From Erysipelotrichia bacterium (GTDB lineage: Bacteria; Bacillota_I; Bacilli_A; Erysipelotrichales; Erysipelotrichaceae): 62,751 nt of DNA. The first letter of the stretch is position 1; each line of letters opens with the position of its first letter. The stretch lies in NCBI GenBank assembly GCA_018333955.1, contig JAGXSD010000060.1:1-62751 (forward strand). Direction: 5' to 3'. Of the stretch, positions 8,200 to 18,326 are shown piece by piece. A program made the translations under genes and the position numbers. The notes beneath the pieces are model-generated. The model saw nothing but the letters and a program-made list of their open reading frames with translations, searched no databases and was not told the DNA's origin.

Positions 8200-8875
8200 G
8201 ATATTCTCCCAATTTCTTAATAGATTCCTTAAGATTCGTTCTTGATAAACAAGTCGTTCCTAATACAAAGATATCCACTAGACCATTTCCATAATCCGCA
8301 ATATTTTGTGGAGAGATTCTCCCATCAATTGAAATCTTGGTATTAAGTCCTCGTGATTGAATCATTGCTCTTAATTCTTTAATCTTGCGACCACCATAAT
8401 GAATTTGATCTTCTTTTCCACTTGATGCATACCCAGGATTAATAAGCATGAGGACCACGGTATCACATTTATCTAAAATGTAGTCTAATACTGACAGTGG
8501 AGTGGATGGTTTTAATGCTACCCCGGCTTTAATTCCTGCATTATGGATTTTATTAAGAAGCCCATCCACATGTTTTGCGGTTTCAATTTGAAAGACAATT
8601 TGTTGGACTCCAATTGAAATAAGTTCATCCACAAAGTAATCATAATCACTAGTCATCACATGGCAATCAAAAAATAAATCAGTCTTGTTTCGAAGTTGTT
8701 TTACGGTTTCAAATCCAAGTGGCATACTTGGACTAAAGTGTCCATCGAGAATATCCACATGAAGCATCTTAATTCCTGATGCTTCAAGGTCTCTGATTTG
8801 AGACTCTAAATTACACATATCTAGCGTAATCAGAGAAGGCGAATAGATCTTGGCTTCATTCCAAATGTTGTTCAT
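8180..8875 (-). CDS. Ribulose-phosphate 3-epimerase family protein (allulose-6-phosphate epimerase type possible)
   Basis: This 231-residue TIM barrel has the family metal and catalytic motifs: SPSLITLD, HVDILDGHFSPS (about 40-51), FDCHVM, VALKPSTP, VLMLINPGYA and ISIDGRI. Members invert carbon 3 of ribulose-5-phosphate or of the hexose analogue allulose-6-phosphate. Its place in a hexitol PTS cluster, away from pentose genes, favours a substrate-specific role over the housekeeping one. It starts 17 bases after the regulator stop. Confidence 0.8.
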   Translation of the reverse strand: MNNIWNEAKIYSPSLITLDMCNLESQIRDLEASGIKMLHVDILDGHFSPSMPLGFETVKQLRNKTDLFFDCHVMTSDYDYFVDELISIGVQQIVFQIETAKHVDGLLNKIHNAGIKAGVALKPSTPLSVLDYILDKCDTVVLMLINPGYASSGKEDQIHYGGRKIKELRAMIQSRGLNTKISIDGRISPQNIADYGNGLVDIFVLGTTCLSRTNLKESIKKLGEYHDTNNI

Positions 8876-8892
8876 ATATTTTCCTCATTTCT

Positions 8893-10926
8893 TTAATTCC
8901 TTAGTGCGAAATCACGAATATAGGCAATGACTTCATGTTCATCATTAAATGTAGCTATCAAATTCTTAAAGTCTGTTTCGCTAATGAGATTTGATATGGC
9001 AACTAATGCATCCAAATGTTCGTGATGATCTGCTGAGCAAAATGCAAAGAATGATGAGATGTGGTGGTCTCCATTAAATATAACAGGATGTTTACATATC
9101 GTTAGGACAATCCCGGTTTGGAATACATTGTCTTCATTTTTAGCATGTGGAATAGCTACTCCTTCATCAATCACCATATACGAGCCATAGTTTTCGAATG
9201 CTTCAATCATGCTTTCAACATATAGTTCATTCACATAGCCATTGGTCACTAGCATATCTCCGCATAGTGAAATGGCGGTTTGCCAATCAATCTTCTCTTC
9301 AATAATGAGAACATTATCAATCGATAAGAACTTCATTAGGTTTATATTGGGGGATTCTAGATCATTGATGAGAGTATTACCAAATCGAGAAATCAGATGA
9401 TCAACCATTTTCTTTCGATCATTAATATGAGCGTGTTCATCAATAATTTGAGTTAGTTCAGAAAGAAGAATTTGTGATTTTCGACTCACTAAGACTTCAT
9501 CCAATTTTTTGAAATCATCTGAAGACAAAATTGGCTTGACATAAATCATTGGAATTGGTTGTTCAAGAGTTAGTTCCTTGATTGTAGTTACGACTAAATC
9601 AATATCCGCGAGATTCTCATAAAATGGCAAGAAATGTGATGGAATGCATTCAGCTATATCTACCGAATAGACTTCATTAAGTTGTTGTTCAAGAAGACGA
9701 GAAGTACCATATCCTTGCGAACAAACAATTAACACTTTTAGCTGTTTATTATGGGTAGAATGATAACGATTCATAGCAGCTTTAAAATGTAAGGTTATTA
9801 AAGCAATCTCATCTTTATCTGCGTTGTGATTGGTAAAGAACTTTAACTCATTAAGAACACGTTGAGTGATTTCATACTCATACGCGAAATTTTGGATAAT
9901 TTCTTCCGTATCAATTTCACTCAACTTTATATTATGGAGCATCCGATACATAGTTGGTTTCAAATGAGTTAATAGACTATTAACGAGTAATTGATCTTGA
10001 TTAAGGTTGAGATTAATGTGTTTACTAAAATTAGCAATTAACTTAGTCACAAACAAATTATTCTCAAACCAAGTATTCTCTTTCAATTCATGATTGAATG
10101 AATAATGACTACCTATAAGCAGGTCAGTAATCTTCTCAATTTCATTTTGATTAAGTTCAACTTTGAATGTATCTTCTAAAAGATGTATGTAATGACTAAT
10201 GATTTTGAATTCAGGACTCTTCAAAAGAAAATCCAGATGATTTGAAAAACTTAGAACTCTTTGTTTTTGGATTCTTCTTAATGCAATGATCAAATAATTC
10301 CTACATATTTGGAATGAATAATCAGTTAAAATTGAGTTCATTTCACTTTGAACATTTTTTAGAAATTCATCAATCGGGATAAAATGATTAAAATCTGTGT
10401 AGTGAAAAGTAATATCATGTAGAGAACGCCGTTTTATCTCACTAAAACTGTGATAATCAAGCAGTATTTGAAGCTGCACACTTCGTATCGCTTCTTCTGA
10501 ACCAATGAGTGAGATACCATTATTATCAAACTTAGTTTTAAGTGAGTATTGAGCTAATTGATTTTCTATTTCCAATAGATACTGTTTCGCGGTAACTCGA
10601 CTAATATCCAATTCTTGCGCCATACGTGATAGATTAATTGATTCGTCAAATGCAAAAGCAAACAACATACGAAATTTCTTAATACTAGTCAGTGATGAAA
10701 TATTTTTTGGATCAGCAAGAAATGATCGAATGGCTTCAATATTACCGATAGTATATGTGCCACGATCTAATTCAATGTGTGCATTCTTCAGTTCCTGCAT
10801 AATAAAATCCATGTAATAACGAATACTTCTTGGATTTAAATGAAACTTGTCACAAAGTTCATCTAAGGTTAGTGTGTTACCACATTCAATCACATACTCT
10901 AGAATTTCAAGTTCTTTGTTTTTCAT
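8893..10926 (-). CDS. mtlR: PRD-containing transcriptional regulator (MtlR/BglG type)
   Basis: This 677-residue protein has two N-terminal helix-turn-helix regions (about 1-60 and 80-130), two PTS regulation domains (roughly 180-390), an EIIB-like domain (VLIVCSQGYGTSRLLEQQL, about 397-415, with Cys) and a C-terminal EIIA(Mtl/Fru)-like domain with the phospho-His in VAIPHAK. This is the layout of MtlR activators, which are switched by PTS phosphorylation. It is divergent from the EIIA gene and co-directional with the epimerase, isomerase and dehydrogenase genes. The start has AAGG 6 bases upstream. Confidence 0.9.
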   Translation of the reverse strand: MKNKELEILEYVIECGNTLTLDELCDKFHLNPRSIRYYMDFIMQELKNAHIELDRGTYTIGNIEAIRSFLADPKNISSLTSIKKFRMLFAFAFDESINLSRMAQELDISRVTAKQYLLEIENQLAQYSLKTKFDNNGISLIGSEEAIRSVQLQILLDYHSFSEIKRRSLHDITFHYTDFNHFIPIDEFLKNVQSEMNSILTDYSFQICRNYLIIALRRIQKQRVLSFSNHLDFLLKSPEFKIISHYIHLLEDTFKVELNQNEIEKITDLLIGSHYSFNHELKENTWFENNLFVTKLIANFSKHINLNLNQDQLLVNSLLTHLKPTMYRMLHNIKLSEIDTEEIIQNFAYEYEITQRVLNELKFFTNHNADKDEIALITLHFKAAMNRYHSTHNKQLKVLIVCSQGYGTSRLLEQQLNEVYSVDIAECIPSHFLPFYENLADIDLVVTTIKELTLEQPIPMIYVKPILSSDDFKKLDEVLVSRKSQILLSELTQIIDEHAHINDRKKMVDHLISRFGNTLINDLESPNINLMKFLSIDNVLIIEEKIDWQTAISLCGDMLVTNGYVNELYVESMIEAFENYGSYMVIDEGVAIPHAKNEDNVFQTGIVLTICKHPVIFNGDHHISSFFAFCSADHHEHLDALVAISNLISETDFKNLIATFNDEHEVIAYIRDFALRN

Positions 10927-10942
10927 GGCTTACCTTAAGGTC

Positions 10943-10951
10943 ATTATAGCA
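10943..10951 (-). promoter_or_regulatory. Extended -10 promoter of the regulator operon
   Basis: On the minus strand TGCTATAAT fits TGnTATAAT, 17 bases before the start codon. No good -35 is seen, as is usual for extended -10 promoters. The transcript would have a very short leader. Confidence 0.5.
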
Positions 10952-10981
10952 TCATCCCAAAATAGATGAAGTATAAGAAGA

Positions 10982-11040
10982 TTTCAAAAAAATTTGAAAC
11001 ATTCTTTGTATTCGCACAAATTAAAGACCATGTTACACTG
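10982..11040 (+). promoter_or_regulatory. Divergent control region with two inverted repeats upstream of EIIA
   Basis: TTTCAAA/TTTGAAA (10982-10999) and TTTGT-N6-ACAAA (11005-11020) are inverted repeats. A weak TACACT -10 (11034-11039) with a poor -35 follows. This looks like an activator-dependent promoter, and the repeats are candidate sites for the PRD regulator. The TTTGT repeat also covers the expected -35 region. Confidence 0.45.
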
Positions 11041-11064
11041 TGATTGTCTAGAAAAGAGGTTGCC

Positions 11065-11496
11065 ATGAATAACGTTTCTTACTTTAAAAAGGTTTCGGTG
11101 AAAGAAAGTGTTAACAACTGGACCGAATCAATCATCGTTGCAGCAACCCCTCTACTTGAAGCGGGGTGTATCACAGATAACTACGTGAATGCAATGATTG
11201 ACAACGTTAAGAACAATGGTTCCTATATTGTAATTATGCCCCATGTGGCATTACCGCATTCTAGAGCAGAGATGGGGGTTATGAAAACGGGAGTATCAAT
11301 ATTAAAACTTGATCAACCAGTGATGTACCCTGATGATAAGTCTGTGAAGTTGATTATTGCATTCTCAGCGAATGACAATAACCAACATATGGAACTCTTA
11401 TCAGTCCTTGCGGAAGTATTAATGGATGAATCACGTTTAAAAGAAATCCTTAATGCAAATGATACTAATGAGATTGAGAATTTGTTTTTTAACTAA
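11065..11496 (+). CDS. mtlF: PTS EIIA component, mannitol/fructose type
   Basis: This 143-residue cytoplasmic phosphocarrier has its phospho-His in HVALPHSRAE (about residue 65-70), the hallmark of EIIA(Mtl/Fru). It passes phosphate from HPr to the EIIB domain of the next gene. AGAGG 6 bases before the ATG at 11065 supports this start over a TTG 21 bases upstream. It is a free-standing EIIA, separated by 135 bases from the EIICB gene. Confidence 0.88.
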   Translation: MNNVSYFKKVSVKESVNNWTESIIVAATPLLEAGCITDNYVNAMIDNVKNNGSYIVIMPHVALPHSRAEMGVMKTGVSILKLDQPVMYPDDKSVKLIIAFSANDNNQHMELLSVLAEVLMDESRLKEILNANDTNEIENLFFN

Positions 11497-11631
11497 ATTG
11501 GGAAAGATGACATCATCTTTAACATAAATCACTCTTAATCATAATAAGAAGTTAACTGGCCACTAACTTTAGGACATTAAGATTAAGATGAAACGTCATT
11601 GATCGAATCATGAAATTAAAGGAGAAATTGA

Positions 11632-13011
11632 ATGAGCGTAAATAGAGCAAAAGTTCAAGCTTTTGGTGGATTTCTTACTGCTATGGTCATTCCTAATATG
11701 GGAGCATTCATAGCATGGGGATTTCTAACCGCACTATTCATCCCAACTGGATGGATTCCAAATGAAGCATTTTCAAGCATCGTAGGTCCAATGATTATCT
11801 ATGTGCTACCACTATTATTAGCCTATACAGGGGGACGACTAGTTCATCAAGATCGTGGTGCTGTGGCGGGGGTCATAGGTACGATTGGTTTAATTGTCGG
11901 AGCAAGTATCCCAATGTTCTTAGGAGCTATGATCATGGGACCATTGAGTGCATATATTATTAAGAAGTTTGACGAATTTTTGGAGGGGAAAATTCCTGTC
12001 GGCTTTGAAATGGTAGTGAATAATTTCAGTTTGGGGATCATTGGTTTATTATTAATATTAGGGTCCTTCACAGTGGTGGGACCACTCATCGAAAGTGCAA
12101 ATACACTTGTTACAACTTTAATTGAAGCATTGGTCAAAACAGGATTTCTTCCTATTTTAGCTTTGATTAATGAGCCTGCAAAAGTATTGTTCTTAAACAA
12201 CGTCATCGACCAAGGGATCTACTATCCACTTGGGATGCAAGAAGCAGTTAATCTTGGGAAATCAATCTACTTTACCGTAGCTTCTAACCCAGGATCAGGT
12301 TTAGGTCTATTATTAGCCTTTATGTTCTTTGGCGAAGGTATGCCAAAGAAATCAGCCTCTGGTGCTATCATCATTCACTTCTTTGGGGGTATCCATGAGA
12401 TTTACTTCCCATATGTATTAATGAGACCGATTATGATTATTCCAATGATCGTCGGTTCTGCTTCAGGGATCTTCATGTTTAATTTATTCAATGCAGGATT
12501 AGTGGCAGGACCAAGTCCAGGATCAATCTTTGCATACCTTGCATTAACTCCACGTGGTAACTTTGTCGGAATCATTGCTGGGGTCTTAACCGCTACTGTA
12601 GTAAGTTTCTTACTAGCATCATTTATTCTAAAAACTTCAAAGAGAAAAGAAGAAAACTTCGAAGAATACAAGGCAACTGCCAAGGAAATGAAAGCTGAAG
12701 GCAAAGCGGTATTAGAAGGTGCATTATCAGCTAAATCAGTTGAACTCATCGCCTTTGCGTGTGACGCTGGATTAGGAAGCAGTGCTTTAGGAGCTAATGC
12801 ATTTAGAAAACGTTTAGAAAATGCAGGTAAAAAAGTAAAAGTCACAAACTATCCAATTGAGAAGATACCTCATGAAGCAGGAGTTGTGGTTACACATCAA
12901 AGTCTTGTGGAACGTACCCGTTTGAAATATCCTGATGTACGTATCGTGGCTATCGAAAACTTCTTAAATGATAGTGCACTTGATCAACTATTCAAAGAGT
13001 TAACAGCATAA
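11632..13011 (+). CDS. mtlA: PTS EIICB component, mannitol type
   Basis: This 459-residue membrane protein has a multi-spanning EIIC domain (about 1-335) with the mannitol-type signature HFFGGIHEIYFPYVLM (about 250-265). A charged linker leads to a C-terminal EIIB domain with the phospho-Cys in ACDAGLGSSALGA (about 379-391). It imports and phosphorylates a hexitol, most simply mannitol. The ATG has AAGGAG 8 bases upstream. It pairs with the EIIA gene before it and needs the divergent regulator. Confidence 0.9.
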   Translation: MSVNRAKVQAFGGFLTAMVIPNMGAFIAWGFLTALFIPTGWIPNEAFSSIVGPMIIYVLPLLLAYTGGRLVHQDRGAVAGVIGTIGLIVGASIPMFLGAMIMGPLSAYIIKKFDEFLEGKIPVGFEMVVNNFSLGIIGLLLILGSFTVVGPLIESANTLVTTLIEALVKTGFLPILALINEPAKVLFLNNVIDQGIYYPLGMQEAVNLGKSIYFTVASNPGSGLGLLLAFMFFGEGMPKKSASGAIIIHFFGGIHEIYFPYVLMRPIMIIPMIVGSASGIFMFNLFNAGLVAGPSPGSIFAYLALTPRGNFVGIIAGVLTATVVSFLLASFILKTSKRKEENFEEYKATAKEMKAEGKAVLEGALSAKSVELIAFACDAGLGSSALGANAFRKRLENAGKKVKVTNYPIEKIPHEAGVVVTHQSLVERTRLKYPDVRIVAIENFLNDSALDQLFKELTA

Positions 13012-13024
13012 AGAGGTTAATATA

Positions 13025-13060
13025 AACTTAGTCAATAAAACCTGACTAAGTTTTTCTTTT
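13025..13060 (+). terminator. Terminator of the PTS transcript
   Basis: AACTTAGTCA and TGACTAAGTT form a 10-bp stem with an 8-base loop, followed by TTTCTTTT. Confidence 0.85.
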
Positions 13061-13204
13061 GGAATAATTCAGAAACTAGGATGAAAGAATTCAATCAATT
13101 ACGTTTAAATATTGTTAAAAATGCATTTATTTAATAAAAAATCACTAAAAAAACTTGCGTTTATGGATAGTTGTGTTAAAGTGGTGTAACTTTGTTTAAA
13201 TAAC

Positions 13205-13232
13205 TTGACAACTGCGCCGTTGTCATTATAAT
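13205..13232 (+). promoter_or_regulatory. Strong promoter with embedded palindrome (ywiB-argS-rpoE operon)
   Basis: TTGACA (13205-13210) and TATAAT (13227-13232) are both perfect consensus, spaced 16 bases. The inverted repeat TGACAAC-N6-GTTGTCA (13206-13225) overlaps the -35 and fills the spacer, as expected for a repressor operator. The predicted start near 13239 leaves only about 13 bases before the ywiB ATG. Confidence 0.75.
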
Positions 13233-13251
13233 TTTACAAGATAAACAACAC

Positions 13252-13632
13252 ATGAAACAAAAGAAAATCAAACTCAACTACACCATGCATTCTACTCACT
13301 CAAAGTTTCAGAGTGAGTTTGAAGGCTTTGCGATTAAAGAGATTGATCATCATTGTATAACATACATTTATACACATGATGATGTGAAAACCTTTGTATG
13401 TATCGATCAAAATTCAATAGCCTTAATGAGACTAGATGATGGCATGACGGCAGTTTGGATGAATGAATTTGATGAAGGATTAATCTATAAATCAACATCC
13501 ATGGGAGAATGGCAAATTCCAATTAAAAAAGATTTTCTTCATATCAGTGATGATGAGGTCACCTTATCCTATCATTTACTTGATCATGATGAGATTGTCG
13601 ATACGATTACACAAACGTGGGAGGAACTATGA
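13252..13632 (+). CDS. DUF1934 (YwiB-like) protein
   Basis: This 126-residue small cytoplasmic protein is rich in beta-strand-type alternation and matches the DUF1934/YwiB family by size and by position directly before argS, as in Bacillus. The role is unknown; the family fold is a calycin-like barrel. No Shine-Dalgarno sequence precedes the ATG. The stop overlaps the argS ATG (ATGA), so argS translation is probably coupled. Confidence 0.75.
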   Translation: MKQKKIKLNYTMHSTHSKFQSEFEGFAIKEIDHHCITYIYTHDDVKTFVCIDQNSIALMRLDDGMTAVWMNEFDEGLIYKSTSMGEWQIPIKKDFLHISDDEVTLSYHLLDHDEIVDTITQTWEEL

Positions 13633-15260
13633 ATCATTTAGAACATCAATTAAAAGAGGTATTGATTCAAAGTGCAGCCCAAGCCTTTGAACTCACTCTT
13701 AATCACCATGATGTGGTGATTGAAATCCCTAAGGATTCTTCTTTAGGAGATTATGCAACCAACCTTGCGATGCGCTTAACAAAACCGTTGAAAATGAAAC
13801 CTGTGGATATTGCGCAAGCCCTCATTCAAAACTTACCACAAGATCAAAGTCTTGTGGAGACTATGACACTAGCTGGTCCAGGATTCATTAATATTGTTCT
13901 TAAGAAAGAAGTCTTATTTAATGTTGTGTCCACAATCTTAAAAGAAGATAATGACTATGGCTCTAGTAACTATGGACAAAATGAAAAAATCAATTTAGAA
14001 TATGTTTCCGCCAACCCTACAGGGGATCTACATCCAGGGCATGCACGAGGTGCAGCCATTGGGGATAGTGTTGCTCGTATTTTAAAATTTGCTGGATATG
14101 ATGTCACACGTGAATATTATGTTAACGATGCTGGTAATCAAATCCATAACATGGCCCTTTCACTCCAAGCTCGTGTAAAACAAGCTTGTGGATTAGAAGC
14201 AAGTATTCCTCAAGATGGTTATCATGGTCAAGACCTCATTGATATTGCGAAAGAACTTGTGGAAGAAGAAGGCGTTGATATTGTCAATCAACCACTTGAA
14301 TACTTTAGACAAGTCGGTTTAGTGAAAGAACTTGATAAAATCAAACGTGATCTAAAAACATTTAACGTTGAGTTTGATGTCTTTAGTTCAGAACAAAGTA
14401 TCTATGATGCGCATATGGTTGAAACCACATTACAAAGACTGAAAGATTTAGGATCAGTCTATGAAAGTGAAGGAGCGATTTGGCTTAAAACTACCGAACA
14501 TGGGGATGATAAAGACCGTGTCCTTGTAAAGAGTGATGGTTCATATACCTATCTACTACCTGATATTGCGTATCATAAAGATAAATATGATCGTGGATTT
14601 AAAAAATGTGTTAACTTTCTAGGAGCTGACCATCATGGGTATATTGCACGATTGAAAGCTTCTATGATTCTACTAGGCATTGATATGGATCTTCATGTGG
14701 AAATCATTCAGATGGCGCGTATGATGAAAGATGGACAAGAATTTAAACTATCTAAACGCTCAGGAAAAAGCATCTCGCTTCTTGATCTTATTGAAGAAGC
14801 AGGATCAGATGCAATACGATACTTCTTTACAGCCCGTGCAGCGGATACCCAAATGGAACTTGACTTGGATATGGCCACAAAGCAATCCAATGAAAATCCG
14901 GTGTATTATGCCCAATATGCTCATGCGCGAGTATGTTCTATCTTACGATCAGGAAGTGAGTATCCAGTTGTGGAAAAGATTGAAGAGCTTACTCATCCTA
15001 AAGAGATTGAACTTATTAAGTATTTAAATGAGTTTCCATCCGTGGTTGTGGATGCCGCAAGCAGTATGCAACCTCATAAAATTGTGAACTATCTTTCTAA
15101 GGTAGCGGCACTATTCCATAGTTTCTATGGTGAATGTTATGTATTAGATTCGTCTAACGTTTCACTCAGTGCAAATCGACTTGCGCTCACAAAAGCAGTC
15201 GCCATTACACTACGAAATGCATTGAATTTGGTGGGGGTCAGTGCCCCGGAAAAAATGTAA
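13629..15260 (+). CDS. argS: Arginyl-tRNA synthetase
   Basis: This 543-residue class I synthetase has an N-terminal Add-1 domain (about 1-90), the HIGH region NPTGDLHPGHARGAA (about 127-141), a KMSKS-like KLSKRSGKSIS and a C-terminal anticodon-binding helical domain ending in a hydrophobic VGVSAPEKM tail. It charges tRNA(Arg). GGGAGGAA inside the end of ywiB provides the ribosome site for the ATG at 13629. Confidence 0.95.
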   Translation: MNHLEHQLKEVLIQSAAQAFELTLNHHDVVIEIPKDSSLGDYATNLAMRLTKPLKMKPVDIAQALIQNLPQDQSLVETMTLAGPGFINIVLKKEVLFNVVSTILKEDNDYGSSNYGQNEKINLEYVSANPTGDLHPGHARGAAIGDSVARILKFAGYDVTREYYVNDAGNQIHNMALSLQARVKQACGLEASIPQDGYHGQDLIDIAKELVEEEGVDIVNQPLEYFRQVGLVKELDKIKRDLKTFNVEFDVFSSEQSIYDAHMVETTLQRLKDLGSVYESEGAIWLKTTEHGDDKDRVLVKSDGSYTYLLPDIAYHKDKYDRGFKKCVNFLGADHHGYIARLKASMILLGIDMDLHVEIIQMARMMKDGQEFKLSKRSGKSISLLDLIEEAGSDAIRYFFTARAADTQMELDLDMATKQSNENPVYYAQYAHARVCSILRSGSEYPVVEKIEELTHPKEIELIKYLNEFPSVVVDAASSMQPHKIVNYLSKVAALFHSFYGECYVLDSSNVSLSANRLALTKAVAITLRNALNLVGVSAPEKM

Positions 15261-15269
15261 GGAGACCTT

Positions 15270-15620
15270 ATGAGTAATAAATCAATGACAGACATTGCAT
15301 ATGAATTCATTAAAACAAAAAAGGAAGTTCCCTTTTCTGCAATATGGTCAGAAGTATGTATTCAATTAGGATTCAACCAACAAGTAGCGGAAAGGAAGAT
15401 TGCAACCTTCTATTCAGCACTCATGTTAGATGCTCGCTTCATCGCACTTCCAGACAATAAATGGGATTTAAGAAAAAACTATAAATTTTCAGAAGTTCAT
15501 GTGGATACATCAAAACTTTTAATTGATGATAGTGAACTAGATGAAGATACAGACTTACTTGATTTTGATGATGAATTCTCTGAAGATGATGAAAAATCAT
15601 CGGATGATGACCAAGAATAA
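15270..15620 (+). CDS. rpoE: RNA polymerase delta subunit
   Basis: This 116-residue protein has an N-terminal HARE-HTH domain (about 1-75, with FIKTKKEVPFSAIWSEV) and a highly acidic C-terminal tail (repeated D/E from about residue 86). That is the form of the Bacillota delta subunit, which speeds RNA polymerase recycling. GGAG lies 5 bases before the ATG. It follows argS by 9 bases; pyrG comes after one intervening gene, close to the rpoE-pyrG order in Bacillus. Confidence 0.93.
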   Translation: MSNKSMTDIAYEFIKTKKEVPFSAIWSEVCIQLGFNQQVAERKIATFYSALMLDARFIALPDNKWDLRKNYKFSEVHVDTSKLLIDDSELDEDTDLLDFDDEFSEDDEKSSDDDQE

Positions 15621-15644
15621 TCCACTGAGGTGGATTTTTTCTTT
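15619..15644 (+). terminator. Terminator after rpoE
   Basis: AATCCAC and GTGGATT form a 7-bp stem with a TGAG loop, followed by TTTTCTTT. Confidence 0.8.
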
Positions 15645-15757
15645 GATTTAACAGCATAAATATTATAAATAAGAAAAATAAGATTTCGACAAAAAACTCT
15701 ATAATACTAATCATAGTCTTGGTATAATGGAAACAGAAAATATTGTGGGGAACTAAC

Positions 15758-16537
15758 GTGGGTAAGAAACAAGTTGAATTTGAAGAGTTTGATACGATTG
15801 AAGAGAATTTAAAAGATTATAAGAAAAAAAGAGCAAATCCATTTGTGATTATATTTGGTATAGTTTCCTTCTTAGCATCTTTGCATAGTCTCGCTAGAAT
15901 ATTCCCACTTCATGTTGAGTCAATTATTCCTGGTGTGATTGCGCCTGGGATATACTTAAATCATGGATACGAGGGTTTGAATTTAGGTTCACCTACAGAA
16001 GGCTCAATGATCATTGATGGAGTCGAAGTTGATTTAAATTCCCTCAAAGAAGAATATGGAATATTCTATCAACTTGTGATCCCAATGAGTCAAAAAGAGG
16101 TAGACAATCAAAGTTTTAAAATAAGACTGTTTGAGCGCTATCAGAATTATCAAGTGACTCCTCACTTTGGATATGCGATTCAACTTGATTTTGATGAACA
16201 AAAAGAATATTACAAGCTTATCTCAGACTATGTTAGAGTTTTAAAAGACATGAATTTTACACATAATCATGAGTTTATGACTTTAATTCAAGACATTATC
16301 TCGTGTCAATATAATGAGTACTTAAAATTAGATCAGTGTGGGTTTAGTTTATATTGGTTTAGAGAGAATTATCCATATCATCCACTTCTTTCTACACCAC
16401 TGTTTGAGCGTTATGAAGATGAAATAGAACTTAAATCAAAACTTTTCTTTTTTGAAGTATTTAAAGAATTCGTGACATCAAAAGGAATTGACTTAAAAGA
16501 GTCACTTCCTAATCCTAATGTTTGGTCAAGACGATAA
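15758..16537 (+). CDS. Hypothetical single-pass membrane protein
   Basis: This 260-residue protein is of no family I recognise. An acidic/basic N-terminal segment (about 1-30) is followed by one hydrophobic helix (PFVIIFGIVSFLASLHSL, about 29-46) and a soluble part of about 200 residues rich in aromatic residues. A GTG start at 15758 with GGGGA 6-7 bases upstream is preferred to a TTG 15 bases earlier. It lies between the rpoE terminator and the pyrG attenuator and is probably its own transcription unit, with TATAAT-like boxes at 15700 and 15723. Confidence 0.6.
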   Translation: MGKKQVEFEEFDTIEENLKDYKKKRANPFVIIFGIVSFLASLHSLARIFPLHVESIIPGVIAPGIYLNHGYEGLNLGSPTEGSMIIDGVEVDLNSLKEEYGIFYQLVIPMSQKEVDNQSFKIRLFERYQNYQVTPHFGYAIQLDFDEQKEYYKLISDYVRVLKDMNFTHNHEFMTLIQDIISCQYNEYLKLDQCGFSLYWFRENYPYHPLLSTPLFERYEDEIELKSKLFFFEVFKEFVTSKGIDLKESLPNPNVWSRR

Positions 16538-16562
16538 TGAGCATGATGCTCGTTTTCTTTTT
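16538..16562 (+). terminator. Terminator after the hypothetical membrane protein
   Basis: GAGCA-TGA-TGCTC followed by GTTTTCTTTTT is a short stem with a good T-run. Confidence 0.65.
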
Positions 16563-16592
16563 CTAAAGAACATGTGAAAACACAATTGTCTA

Positions 16593-18302
<1,710 letters not shown>

Positions 18303-18326
18303 AGGCGACACTATGAGGAGGAAAAC

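Noticed and set aside
6486-8875. Ribulose monophosphate (formaldehyde) pathway from the HxlB-like protein
   Set aside because: The neighbouring TIM barrel has epimerase motifs (HVDILDGHF, IDG), not those of hexulose-phosphate synthase.
11847-12845. Two long minus-strand frames opposite the EIICB gene
   Set aside because: They are codon-bias shadows of a long membrane-protein gene, without start sites or recognisable domains.
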